This document shows, piece by piece, positions 27,147-35,733 of a DNA stretch of 64,000 nucleotides (the stretch's first letter is position 1; every line of letters begins with the position of its first letter). Made by a program: the position numbers and the translations under genes. Origin of the DNA: Aquisphaera giovannonii (GTDB taxonomy: Bacteria > Planctomycetota > Planctomycetia > Isosphaerales > Isosphaeraceae); assembly GCF_008087625.1 (NCBI RefSeq), contig NZ_CP042997.1:1860001-1924000 (forward strand), written 5' to 3'. Below the pieces are notes generated by a model. It was not told the DNA's origin. It worked only from the letters and a program-made list of their open reading frames with translations, and searched no databases.

Positions 27147-27677
27147 TCATCCATCGACGGCCTTGTACAGGGTCTTGGCCCTGCGGAAGCCCAGGCTGCG
27201 ATAGAGCATCAGGGCGGAGCGGTTCTCGGCCGTCACCTCGAGGTACGCCCGCCTCAGCCCCGCGGCCTGGAAGCCGGCCAGGGCACGCAGGGCCAGGGCC
27301 CGCCCCAGCCCGAGGCCCCGGTACTTGGGGAGCACCCCGAGGTTCTGGATCGCGCCGATGGGGCCGTAGTCGAGCACGCCCTGCACCGTCCCGACGTAGC
27401 CGCCCGGGCCGCCGATGAGCCAGGTCGCCCCCGCCAGGAAGCCCGGCTTGCGGCGGATCTCGCGCATCAGGCGCTGGCAGCCGTAGCGGTCCCCCAGGCA
27501 GGGGAAGACGCAGGCGTCGATCTCGCCCCGGAAGCTCTGGTACTTTACCTCGGCGTGCTCGCCGATCAGGGACTCGTCCCAGGGGATCCAGGCGTAGGGG
27601 TCGGGCAGGGCGACCGGGCCGATCGGCTCGTCCAGGTCCACTTCCATCCGCAGCCGCTTGTAATAGGTGATCGCCAT
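27147..27677 (-). CDS. GNAT-family N-acetyltransferase
   Basis: The protein has 176 residues from ATG 27677. The acetyl-CoA motif A is seen as IGAIQNLGVLPKYRGLGLGR (about 106-126), with the RxxGxG pyrophosphate loop YRGLGLGR, followed by the typical helix ALALRALAGFQAAG and motif B (RRAYLEVTAENRSALMLYRS then LGFRRAKTLYK). The N-terminal 90 residues carry two cysteines and GDRYGCQRLM. The substrate cannot be predicted. It is upstream of infC on the same strand, with a 237-bp gap, and divergence in function suggests separate transcription. Confidence 0.88.
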   Translation of the reverse strand: MAITYYKRLRMEVDLDEPIGPVALPDPYAWIPWDESLIGEHAEVKYQSFRGEIDACVFPCLGDRYGCQRLMREIRRKPGFLAGATWLIGGPGGYVGTVQGVLDYGPIGAIQNLGVLPKYRGLGLGRALALRALAGFQAAGLRRAYLEVTAENRSALMLYRSLGFRRAKTLYKAVDG

Positions 27678-27777
27678 GGGACGTGTGGCGTGGAGCGTCG
27701 AAGGATGTCACCCGGCCGCCCTCGCGACGATCCTCGGGCCGCGAGGCATTCTAAGGCCGCCCGCGAACGTAGGTCAA

Positions 27778-29736
27778 TCAATGCGGCCGCGTTTGCTCCT
27801 CGGCCCCCGGCCGCGTCACGAGCATGGGGATGTCCAGGCTGTGCCGGACGCGATCCACGGTCTGGCCCAGCAGCAGGTCCCGGACCATGCCGTGGCCGTG
27901 CGAGCCGACGACCAGGAGGTCCACCGGATCCTGCCGCAGGTGGCCGACGAGCTGGCCCGCCGCGTTCGGCCCGTGGAGCAGGACCGACCTGGCCGCGTAG
28001 CCCCGCTCCCGGAGCGTCTGGACGAGCTCGCCGAGATACAACGCGTCGGCGCCGGTCTCGCGGTCGGCCGTCTCCGTGCCCAGGACGACCGTCAGGGGCG
28101 TGTCCACCACGTGCAGCAGGACGAGCTCGGTCGGGGCCGGCTGCTCGCCGACGAGGGCGAGGGCCCGGCCGAGGATCTCCGCGTCCCCCTCGCCGTGCTC
28201 CAGCGCCACCCCGATCCGGCCGAGGTGACGCGGGCGGAGCGCCGCGGCCCAGTCCATGGCGACGCTCGTCGGCGGGGACCAGGCCGCCGCCTTGTGCACG
28301 AGCGGCCAGAGGGCCACCCAGGCCAGCAGCCCGCCCACGACGCTCGTGACCGCCGCCAGCGCGGCGGCCACCGCCCAGCTCAGCGGGACCGGCCCCAGCA
28401 TGACCCCGGATCGCGCCGCCGCCTCGATCCAGCCCATCTCCTGGTCGAAGACGAGCTTGGCGTTGAGGGACACGATCACCGCCGCGGCCGCCCACGCCAG
28501 GGCCTTCCCCCAGAGCGGAGTGGCGAACACCCCCATGTTCCGCCTGGTGGACGTGAAGTGGATCAGGGGGATCACCGCGAACGGCAGCTGCAGGCTGAGG
28601 ATCACCTGGCTGAGGACCAGCAGGTTCTGCGTCGATTGGTCGCCGGCCAGCCAGATCACGAGGACCGCCGGCACCAGGGCGAGCGCCCGGGTGATCAGCC
28701 TCCGGAGCCAGGGGGCGATCCGCAGCTCCAGGAACCCTTCCATGACGATCTGCCCGGCGAGCGTCCCCGTCAGGGTCGAGCTCTGGCCCGCGCACAGCAG
28801 CGCCACGCCGAAGAGGATGGGCGCGGCCTTGCCCAGGAAGCCGGGCAGGAGCTTGTGGGCCTCCTGGATCGAGACGACCTCCACCCCGTTGCGGTGGAAG
28901 ACCGCGGCGCTCAGGACCAGGATCGCCGCGTTCACGAAGAAGGCCGCGTTGAGGGCGATCGTCGAGTCGATCAGGAAGTACTTGCAGGCCGACTGGCGGC
29001 TCGCGTTGTCGGTGCCGATCCGCCTCGTCTGGACGAGGGCCGAGTGCAGGTACAGGTTGTGGGGCATCACCGTCGCCCCCAGGATCCCGATCGCCACGAA
29101 GAGCGCCCCCGGCGGCAGGGTCGGGCGCAGGCCGGAGATCATCCCCGCCACCTCCGGCCGGGCCTGGAAGAGCTGGATCAGGAAGCACCCGCCGATGACC
29201 CCCACCAGGACGAGGATCACCGCCTCCATCTGCCGCATCCCCCAGCGCTGGAGGTAGAGCAGGGCGAAGGTGTCGAACGCCGTGATCAGGCATCCCCAGA
29301 GGAGGTCGATGCCGAAGAGCAAGTTGAGGGCGATGATCGTCCCGACGATCTCCGCAAGGTCCGTCGCCGCGATCGCCACCTCCGCCAGGAGCCACAGGAA
29401 GCCCCGCACGCGGGGCGTGTACTCCGCGCGGCACGCCTGCGCCAGGTCATGCCCGGTCACCACCCCGAGCCGGGCCGCCAGAGTCTGCAGCAGCACCGCC
29501 ATCAGGTTCGACATCAGCAGGACCCAGATCAGGCTGTAGCCGAATCGGGCCCCGCCCTCCAGGTCCGTCGCCCAGTTCCCCGGGTCCATGTAGCCGACGC
29601 TGACCAGGTAGGCCGGGCCCAGGAACGTGAACAACCGGCGCAGCCTTTGCCACCTCCCGGATGCCTGGGGCACCTCGATCGTCCCGTGGACCTCGTCGAG
29701 CGAATGCCGCGATGATCCCGACTCCACGACTGCCAT
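27778..29736 (-). CDS. NRAMP-type Mn/Fe transporter fused to a universal stress (UspA) domain
   Basis: The protein has 652 residues from ATG 29736, with GAGG 6 nt upstream. Residues about 30-470 are an NRAMP/MntH transporter: TM1 metal motif VGYMDPGNWATDLEGG (DPGN) and TM6 motif GATVMPHNLYLHSALVQ (MPHN) are intact, so divalent-metal/proton symport is expected. The last ~150 residues are a UspA fold (IGVALEHGEGDAEILGRALA; LLVVGSHGHGMVRDLLLGQT, the ATP-binding GxxG-x9-G(S/T) type loop). The Usp domain may sense nucleotide or stress and tune transport (inference). A 16-bp palindrome lies 118 bp upstream of the start. Confidence 0.92.
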   Translation of the reverse strand: MAVVESGSSRHSLDEVHGTIEVPQASGRWQRLRRLFTFLGPAYLVSVGYMDPGNWATDLEGGARFGYSLIWVLLMSNLMAVLLQTLAARLGVVTGHDLAQACRAEYTPRVRGFLWLLAEVAIAATDLAEIVGTIIALNLLFGIDLLWGCLITAFDTFALLYLQRWGMRQMEAVILVLVGVIGGCFLIQLFQARPEVAGMISGLRPTLPPGALFVAIGILGATVMPHNLYLHSALVQTRRIGTDNASRQSACKYFLIDSTIALNAAFFVNAAILVLSAAVFHRNGVEVVSIQEAHKLLPGFLGKAAPILFGVALLCAGQSSTLTGTLAGQIVMEGFLELRIAPWLRRLITRALALVPAVLVIWLAGDQSTQNLLVLSQVILSLQLPFAVIPLIHFTSTRRNMGVFATPLWGKALAWAAAAVIVSLNAKLVFDQEMGWIEAAARSGVMLGPVPLSWAVAAALAAVTSVVGGLLAWVALWPLVHKAAAWSPPTSVAMDWAAALRPRHLGRIGVALEHGEGDAEILGRALALVGEQPAPTELVLLHVVDTPLTVVLGTETADRETGADALYLGELVQTLRERGYAARSVLLHGPNAAGQLVGHLRQDPVDLLVVGSHGHGMVRDLLLGQTVDRVRHSLDIPMLVTRPGAEEQTRPH

Positions 29737-29853
29737 CCGCATCCTCTTCCCCGGCCGTCCCACCGGTGCCCTCGAATCGACCTGAGCCTTCCCTTGACAT
29801 CTAACCGATGTTTCGACCGCTCGCAACCCGATCCGGAAGAAACCAAAAAAGAT

Positions 29854-29869
29854 TTTTGGCTGGCCAAAA
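29854..29869. promoter_or_regulatory. Palindromic candidate metal-regulator operator upstream of the NRAMP gene
   Basis: The site is TTTTGGCTGGCCAAAA, a 7-bp perfect inverted repeat around TG. Its A/T-flanked GGC/GCC form is like operators of DtxR/MntR-family repressors, and a DtxR-family gene is at 21083. It is in an A+T-rich gap between the NRAMP gene (minus) and the secreted-protein gene at 29984 (plus), so it could serve either. Binding is inference. Confidence 0.4.
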
Positions 29870-29983
29870 TTCGAGACCATCATTCGGACGTAACTGCGAC
29901 GAGGGTATACTTGCAGGGAGATGTCGTCTCAACGAGGCGAAATCCCCTCGGGCACCTAGGACATGACACCCGGAGATCATGCG

Positions 29984-30475
29984 ATGCGTCCCTTCTTGCG
30001 CGGGTTGCTCGGCTTCGGCTGCCTGCTCGCCTCGTCGAGCCTGGGGTACGGTCAGGTCGTCGACTATCCCCCGGCCGATGGCCAGATGACGTTCGTCCCG
30101 CCGATCTTCCCCGCGGCGGGCGCCGTCGGGGCCCATTCGGTGGAGACCTTCCCCGCCTTCGCAGGCGTTTACGAGGTCTTGCCCCGCGAGGCCCAGCCGC
30201 TGGCCTCGACCGAGGCGCCGGCCGCCAGGGCACGCGCGAAAGTCCGCGGGCGGCAGGCCCGCGTCGCGAGGAACTATGCTCGCGGCTACAGCCAGGGCCC
30301 CGCGCCCTACGACATGCAGCTGCCGATGGGGCAACTGCCGGGGCAGGGGGGGGTACCTACCATCGACTACGCCCCTTCGAGTCGATTCCAGACGTTCGGC
30401 CAGGGCTACGACGTCAGCCCTTACGGCTCCAATTTCTTCGGCGGCTACTTCCGCGGCTTCCCGCTGGCGTGGTGA
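29984..30475 (+). CDS. Small secreted protein, Pro/Tyr/Gly-rich
   Basis: The protein has 163 residues from ATG 29984, with GGAG 8 nt upstream; an ATG 21 nt earlier is possible. A signal peptide (MRPFLRGLLGFGCLLASSSL then GYGQ) is followed by a mature part with VETFPAFAGVYEVLPREAQP, a basic central stretch (ARAKVRGRQARVARNYARGY) and a Tyr/Gly/Phe-rich C-terminus (NFFGGYFRGFPLAW). No domain recognised. A second small secreted Tyr/Gly-rich gene follows 126 bp downstream on the same strand; the two may be a pair of envelope or extracellular matrix proteins. Confidence 0.6.
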   Translation: MRPFLRGLLGFGCLLASSSLGYGQVVDYPPADGQMTFVPPIFPAAGAVGAHSVETFPAFAGVYEVLPREAQPLASTEAPAARARAKVRGRQARVARNYARGYSQGPAPYDMQLPMGQLPGQGGVPTIDYAPSSRFQTFGQGYDVSPYGSNFFGGYFRGFPLAW

Positions 30476-30601
30476 CGAGCCGGCCCCGATTCGCCGGGCG
30501 ACGCAGCATCCCGCGGTTTGCGCAGTAGAATTCCACCGACGATCCGCAGCCTCCGGCGATCGACGATCGGGACTCCTCAGCGACCTCCTCATCGAGGGTT
30601 G

Positions 30602-31048
30602 ATGGCCATGCCAAGACGACTGCACCTCGCGATCCTCGGCCTAAGCCTGCTCGCCGCCCCTCGATACGCGTCGGCCCAGACGGGCTACAGCCCGTCGTAC
30701 CGGGTCAGCGACTACTTCGCCGCCCCCGGGCTTTACGGCACGAGCTACGGATACGCGAGCTATGGGGTGCCGCGGACGTACACCACCTTCTCCGCCTATC
30801 CGGGCCCGGCGTACGGATCGAACCTTCCGCCCTACGGCTTCCTCCCCGGCCGGTACGGCGTTGGCCTCTGGCGGCCGGGCTTCACGGCGCCCGGCTACGT
30901 CTTCGGCGAGCCGGCCGCGGGCTATTCCTACCGCACGTTCCCGGTCGTCTCCGGCACGACCGTGACCGCGGACCAGATCGCGCAGCGCCCCTCGATCGGG
31001 GTGTATGCGCCCGCACTCGGTCCGGGCATCGGCCTGTACGGGCGCTGA
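30602..31048 (+). CDS. Small secreted Gly/Tyr/Pro-rich protein
   Basis: The protein has 148 residues from ATG 30602 (GAGGG just upstream; ATG 30608 is also possible). A signal peptide (MPRRLHLAILGLSLLAAPRY then ASAQ) precedes a low-complexity mature region with many GY, YG and PGY steps (GYASYGVPRTYTTFSAYPGP; GYVFGEPAAGYSYRTFPVVS). The C-terminus DQIAQRPSIGVYAPALGPGI resembles no family known to me. It sits beside a similar gene at 29984; both look like aromatic/glycine-rich envelope proteins. Confidence 0.6.
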   Translation: MAMPRRLHLAILGLSLLAAPRYASAQTGYSPSYRVSDYFAAPGLYGTSYGYASYGVPRTYTTFSAYPGPAYGSNLPPYGFLPGRYGVGLWRPGFTAPGYVFGEPAAGYSYRTFPVVSGTTVTADQIAQRPSIGVYAPALGPGIGLYGR

Positions 31049-31079
31049 TGCCGCCGAGCCGTCGTCGGGCGGCCTCGGC

Positions 31080-32399
31080 CTAGCACCAGGGCTCGCGGGC
31101 CGCCCGCGATCGCATCCGATTCGCCTCGTCGTCGCGGAGGAATTCCTCGGTCACCGGGTCGAGGGTCAGCTTGCGGCCCAGGATCCACGACAGGGCCGCG
31201 GCGTGGCAGGCGATGTGGGAGCGTCGCATCACCCGGGAGTTGGCCGCGGTCTCGCCCCGCGTCCTCATGCAATCGAAGAAATTCCGGGCGTGGGCGCCGA
31301 CGTCGAGGCCGGAGCCGGCCTGGTCGGCGGCGTAGGCCTTGAGCTCCTCGGCGATCGACGGCGAGGAGACCTCGATCTCCCCGCTGTCCCCCGTCTCGAC
31401 CCAGCCCTCTTCCCCGACGAAGCGGACGGGGCAGGTGCCGAGGTGCTGGATCCAGCCGGTGCGTTGGCCGAAAGGCGTATCCAGGAAGTCGAGCACGAGC
31501 TTGACCCCGTTGGCGTAGCGGGCCTCGATGCTGCGGGGCTTCGGGATGTATTCGACGGGCATGGTGTCGTCGGCCTGGTTGGCCCACTGGCAGAGGTCCA
31601 GGGTGTGGGCTGCCCAGTCGAGCAGGCGGGCGCCGGAGTCGAAGTCGTGGTGTCCTCGCCAGCCGCCCCGGACGTATTCCTCATTGTAGGGCCGCCAGGG
31701 GGCGGGGCCGAGCCAGAGGTCCCAGTCCACCACGTCCCGCGGCGGGAGGGGCTGTTCGGGGAGCCAGTCGAACCGCTCCGAGGGCATGTAGACCGAGGCG
31801 TAGAGCGTGTGCAGGCGGCCGAGCTTCCCCTCGTGGGCGAGCCGGACGGCGGCCTGGAAGTTGGGGACGCTCCGCCTCTGCGTCCCCGCCTGGAAGACGC
31901 GGGCGTAGCGCCGCATGGTGTCGTCGAGGGCCTGGCAGTCGGCGATGGTGATCCCGCAGGGCTTCTCGCTGTAGACGTCCTTCCCGGCCCGGGCGGCCAG
32001 GATGGAGGCGGGGGCGTGCCAGCGGTCCCCCGTGGCGATGAGGACGGCGTCGATGTCCGGGCGGGCCAGCAGCTCGCGGAAGTCGCGGTAGAGCTTCAGG
32101 TCCCCGTTCCCGTAATGGCCGTCGACCAGGGCCTTGCCCGCGTCTCGGCGGCTGGCCTGCACGTCGGCGATCGCGACGCAACGGACGTCCTTCATGCCGA
32201 GGATGCTCTTGAGGTCGTAAGTGCACCTCGGCCCGATGCCGATGACGCCGAGCGCGATCCGCTCGCCGGCGGCCGCGCCCTCCCGCCCGAGGGCGCGGGC
32301 CGGGACGATGGCCGGGAAGGCCGCCGCGCCGCCGGCCCCGAGGGCGCCGGAAAGGAACGCTCGCCGCGAAGCTCCGGGACCGCCGATCGATCGCGCCAT
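31080..32399 (-). CDS. Tat-exported Gfo/Idh/MocA-family oxidoreductase
   Basis: The protein has 439 residues from ATG 32399, preceded by GGAGGAG. The N-terminus SRRAFLSGALGAGGAAAFPA is a twin-arginine signal. The NAD(P)-binding Rossmann domain (ALGVIGIGPRCTYDLKSILG) includes the family motif SEKPCGITIADC, and the C-terminal alpha/beta domain has HDFDSGARLLDWAAHTLDLC. Planctomycetes carry many such exported dehydrogenase-like proteins, probably acting on sugars or inositols; the substrate is unknown. It is divergent from the CARDB protein gene, and a large number of paralogues in the genome would be expected. Confidence 0.93.
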   Translation of the reverse strand: MARSIGGPGASRRAFLSGALGAGGAAAFPAIVPARALGREGAAAGERIALGVIGIGPRCTYDLKSILGMKDVRCVAIADVQASRRDAGKALVDGHYGNGDLKLYRDFRELLARPDIDAVLIATGDRWHAPASILAARAGKDVYSEKPCGITIADCQALDDTMRRYARVFQAGTQRRSVPNFQAAVRLAHEGKLGRLHTLYASVYMPSERFDWLPEQPLPPRDVVDWDLWLGPAPWRPYNEEYVRGGWRGHHDFDSGARLLDWAAHTLDLCQWANQADDTMPVEYIPKPRSIEARYANGVKLVLDFLDTPFGQRTGWIQHLGTCPVRFVGEEGWVETGDSGEIEVSSPSIAEELKAYAADQAGSGLDVGAHARNFFDCMRTRGETAANSRVMRRSHIACHAAALSWILGRKLTLDPVTEEFLRDDEANRMRSRAAREPWC

Positions 32400-32792
32400 G
32401 GTGCTCTCCTCCGGGGGGTTGCCGACGGCCGATGCCATCCCGGAGTATATGGGCGGGGTGCGGCCCACGCCATGGCCCGCCGACCCTCCCGGCGCGACTG
32501 GCGCAGGCGGCCCATCCCGGTTGTTTGCTGCCGTCGCCAAGTCATTTACATCGCGACCTGCGGCGCCCGGGAATGGGGAAATCGCCCCAACCCCCGGGCC
32601 CGCCTCGGACGAAACCTAGACCAGGGTTCGCAGCCCCCGCCGCAATCCCCGAGCACGGCCGGCTGGGGCGCGGGCCGACGGTTCATTCGTCAATATGTCG
32701 AGACCTTCCCGCCATCGTCGATGGCGGTGGCTCCGGACGGCTTCCCCCGACGGGCATCGAAGCCGAGAGACCTTTACGCAGGGAGGTGTTCG
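32400..32792. other. Divergent intergenic region, oxidoreductase / CARDB protein
   Basis: These 393 bp hold no supported gene. In-frame codons continue upstream of the GTG at 32793 to an ATG at 32721, but the good SD (GGGAGG, 6-nt spacer) selects the GTG. No repeat or clear promoter hexamers recognised. Confidence 0.35.
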
Positions 32793-33941
32793 GTGTTGCC
32801 TTGGGAATCCCTCATCGCCCGTGACGCGCGCCGCCCCCGACGCCAGGCCGGCCTCCACCCGCTCGAAGCCCTCGAGGGGCGGCAATTGCTCGCCTACTCG
32901 TCCCTCGGCTACTCGCTCGCCGACCTCCGCGTGCGCGGGCAGGCCGGCTCGATCGCGACCTGGGGCGGCACCGCGAACGTGACCATCACGCTCCAGAACA
33001 TCGGCGCCAGCACGATCAACGAGCCCCAGTCCCTGGCGCCGCCGAGCGAGGTCACCTCCGGGCCGGACGGCAACGTCGTGCCCCCGGGCTACGTGACGAG
33101 CTCGGCCGACGGCGGGCCCAGCCAGGTCGGCATCTACCTGTCGACCTCCCGCCGCAGCCTCGCCGGGGCGCTGAAGATCGGCACGGCCACGTTCGCCTCG
33201 ATCCCGCAGAACGACGTGACCCAGTCGACCGTGTCGATCACGCTCCCCCAGCATCCCGTCGGCTTCCCGACGACCGGCGTGCTCTACCTCCGGCTCGTCG
33301 CCAACGAGGGCGGCACCGTCGTCGAGTCGAACACCGCGAACAACGTGAGCGGCGCCATCCCGATCCGCTTCATCTACCGCAATGCCCCCGCGCTGCGGGC
33401 CACGTCGCTGGGCCTGCCCAGCACGCTGAGCCCGGGCGACACGGTCGCGCCGACGATCCAGATCACCAACATCGGCTCGGCGGCGGCCGCGGCCGGCACC
33501 GTGCAGGTGGCGCTCGTGGCCTCCACGACGCCCGACTTCAACCTCGGCAGCTCGATCGTCGGCCTGTACACGGTCTCGTCGTCCATCCCCGGGGCGTACG
33601 GCAACGCCTCGTCGGTGGCCGGCTTCAAGCACCGCCGCCTCTTCGGCTCGACGCTCTCCTCCCAGAACGTCAACGGCAGCGCCAACACCGTCACGATCAG
33701 CGGGGCCGCGGTGACCCTGCCGACGAGCCCGGCGACGTATTACCTGGGCGTCGTGATCGACCCGAACAACCAGCTGAACCAGCTCTCCCTGCCGACCAAT
33801 CGGCTCGAGCAGATCGTGCGGGTCGGGCCCTCGACGTCCGGGCTCCCGCCCGCGGGCGTGGTCGGCTCGGCGTCGACGACGTCCTTCCCCAACCCGCCGG
33901 ACGGGGAACTGATCGGGCTCGTGAACACGGCCGCACTCTGA
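32793..33941 (+). CDS. LEPR-motif extracellular protein with CARDB-like domains
   Basis: The protein has 382 residues from GTG 32793 (GGGAGG, spacer 6). Near the N-terminus, HPLEALEGRQLLAYSSLGYS is the planctomycete LEPR-type export motif (LExLExRxLL). Two CARDB-like beta domains follow: about 40-170 (ATWGGTANVTITLQNIGAST; VGIYLSTSRRSLAG; VESNTANNVSGAI) and about 200-350 (LSPGDTVAPTIQITNIGSAA; YYLGVVIDPNNQLNQLSL). Such domains occur in cell-surface adhesion and enzyme-accessory proteins. Extracellular location is inferred from the motif; no catalytic domain is present. Confidence 0.88.
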   Translation: MLPWESLIARDARRPRRQAGLHPLEALEGRQLLAYSSLGYSLADLRVRGQAGSIATWGGTANVTITLQNIGASTINEPQSLAPPSEVTSGPDGNVVPPGYVTSSADGGPSQVGIYLSTSRRSLAGALKIGTATFASIPQNDVTQSTVSITLPQHPVGFPTTGVLYLRLVANEGGTVVESNTANNVSGAIPIRFIYRNAPALRATSLGLPSTLSPGDTVAPTIQITNIGSAAAAAGTVQVALVASTTPDFNLGSSIVGLYTVSSSIPGAYGNASSVAGFKHRRLFGSTLSSQNVNGSANTVTISGAAVTLPTSPATYYLGVVIDPNNQLNQLSLPTNRLEQIVRVGPSTSGLPPAGVVGSASTTSFPNPPDGELIGLVNTAAL

Positions 33942-34106
33942 CGGACGGATGCGAGGGGGGCGGGGCGTCGCGTCGCGCCGGCCTCGCCCCCCGGGGAGGG
34001 ACAGGTCGATTGACCCCGGCCGCGGGGCGCCCCTACAATCGACCCTCTCGGCGGGCCGCAGGGCCCGGCCCCTCCCCGATTTCTCGTGACCGAGTCGATC
34101 CGCCGC

Positions 34107-35105
34107 ATGAGCCGCCGCTTCGTCAATCAGCTCTCGCACGGGGACTCGATCGATGAGTCCTACCTGGTCGCCGACAAGCAGCTCCGGGCCAATCGCCAGG
34201 GCAACCTGTATCTGCAGCTCGAGCTCCGGGACAAGACCGGCAGCGTCGGCGCCCGCCTCTGGAACGCCACGGAGGAGCTGGCGAGGACCTTCGAGCCCGG
34301 CGACTTCCTCCGCGTCCGGGGGAAGACCCAGATCTTCCAGGGCTCGCTCCAGATCATCCTGACCCACGTCGACGTGCTCGATCGCAACCGCGTCGAGCCG
34401 GAGGACTTCCTCCCGCAGGGCTCGCAGAACGTCGCCCGGCTGATGGCGAGGCTCCGCGAGATCCTCCTGGCGATGCACAATCCCCACCTCAGGGCGCTCG
34501 TCGAGTGCTTCCTGATCGACGAGGAATTCGTCCGCAAGTTCACGTCGGCGCCCGCGGGCATCAAGAACCACCACGCCTACCAGGGGGGCCTCCTGGAGCA
34601 CGTGGTGACGATCCTCGACGTCGCCGACAGGATCCTGGGCCTCTACCCGGAGGTCGACCGCGACCTGCTCCTGACGGGGATCTTCCTGCACGACGTGGGC
34701 AAGATCGAGGAGCTCTCCTACGACCGCGCGTTCGCGTACACCGACGAGGGCCAGCTCGTCGGCCACCTGGTGATGGGCGTGGAGATCCTGGCCGAACGCG
34801 TCCGGGCGACCCGGGACCTCACCGGCGAGCCGTTCCCCCCCGAGCTGCTGCTGCGGCTGAAGCACATGATCGTCAGCCACCACGGCGCGTACGAGTTCGG
34901 CAGCCCGAAGCTGCCCATGACGCTCGAGGCGATCGCGCTCCACTACCTGGACAACCTGGACGCCAAGCTCCACGCCTTCGGCCGCGAGATCCGGGATGAC
35001 CCGAGCCGCGACTCGACGTGGACCCCCTTCCAGCAGAGCATCGGCCGCCGCCTGTACAAGGGCACGCCGGCGGCCGCGACCTCGGACCTGGAAGCCGACT
35101 CCTGA
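34107..35105 (+). CDS. YhaM-type 3'-5' exoribonuclease (OB-fold + HD domain)
   Basis: The protein has 332 residues from ATG 34107 (MSRRFVNQL); a GTG 21 nt upstream is an alternative. An OB-fold nucleic-acid-binding domain (about 15-100; LYLQLELRDKTGSVGARLWN) precedes an HD phosphohydrolase domain with HHAYQGGLLEHVVTILDVAD, LTGIFLHDVGK (HD) and MIVSHHGAYEFGSPKLPMTL, the metal ligands. This matches YhaM/CBF1-type nucleases, which trim RNA and single-stranded DNA 3' ends. The C-terminal SIGRRLYKG is also typical. It is convergent with the antitoxin-like gene. Confidence 0.9.
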   Translation: MSRRFVNQLSHGDSIDESYLVADKQLRANRQGNLYLQLELRDKTGSVGARLWNATEELARTFEPGDFLRVRGKTQIFQGSLQIILTHVDVLDRNRVEPEDFLPQGSQNVARLMARLREILLAMHNPHLRALVECFLIDEEFVRKFTSAPAGIKNHHAYQGGLLEHVVTILDVADRILGLYPEVDRDLLLTGIFLHDVGKIEELSYDRAFAYTDEGQLVGHLVMGVEILAERVRATRDLTGEPFPPELLLRLKHMIVSHHGAYEFGSPKLPMTLEAIALHYLDNLDAKLHAFGREIRDDPSRDSTWTPFQQSIGRRLYKGTPAAATSDLEADS

Positions 35106-35186
35106 TCGGCCCCCCGGGACCCTTTCGCGGCCCGGCCGCCCCGCTCGCGGGATCGGCCGGCGGGCCGCGGCCGGGAGACTGCGCGG

Positions 35187-35468
35187 TCAGACCTCCAGCA
35201 AGGCCTCGTCCTCATTCTCGCTGTCGGCGACGGCCGCGGGCTCATGCCCCTGCACCAGCGCGCTGAGCTGGAGGGCGAGCAGCCGATCCTCCGGGCTGGC
35301 GCCCCGGAGCAGCGAGAGGAACGCCTCCGCGCCGATCATGACCGCCTTCGGCCGGTTGTGGATCGTCAGGACGCAGCGGGCGGACGGATCTTCCAGGTTC
35401 TCTAGCACTTTAGGCAGGTCGCGATGCAGTTCACGGCTTCCAATGAATCGGACGCGAGGCGCGGACAT
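35187..35468 (-). CDS. Phd/YefM-like antitoxin-type protein (orphan)
   Basis: The protein has 93 residues from ATG 35468 (GAGG 6 nt upstream; the TTG at 35480 is less likely). The N-terminal half VRFIGSRELHRDLPKVLENL, followed by CVLTIHNRPKAVMIGAEAFLSLL, matches Phd/YefM-type antitoxins, which bind operator DNA. No toxin-like gene (RelE/ParE, Doc or PIN) is adjacent: the downstream gap is 81 bp to YhaM (opposite strand), and upstream is non-coding. It may be a solitary regulator or a relic of a toxin-antitoxin pair. The acidic C-terminus (DSENEDEALLEV) is where a toxin-binding segment would lie. Confidence 0.75.
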   Translation of the reverse strand: MSAPRVRFIGSRELHRDLPKVLENLEDPSARCVLTIHNRPKAVMIGAEAFLSLLRGASPEDRLLALQLSALVQGHEPAAVADSENEDEALLEV

Positions 35469-35733
35469 CAATAACCTCAAGGCCTGGTCGGCCGCAACGG
35501 GATGATGCGAGGCGATCCGAGCGGATCGTCCCCGACTTCGACGGGTTCAGGAGCGACGAACGAATTCGGCGAGCGGACGCCAAGCGAAGTCTGCTCATCC
35601 AATATGTACGGAGGTCGTCAAACGAACGTTGGACATTCCCGGCACGATTCGCAATCACGGCATCGCGACGGGATCATGCGTTCATGCGGGAAAGCAACCG
35701 TGTCCTCGCGGGCCCGGCCCGGGCATCCGGCCA

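Noticed and set aside
32721-32792. Upstream ATG start for the CARDB protein
   Set aside because: The GTG at 32793 has GGGAGG at 6 nt; the upstream residues lack a signal or LEPR pattern.
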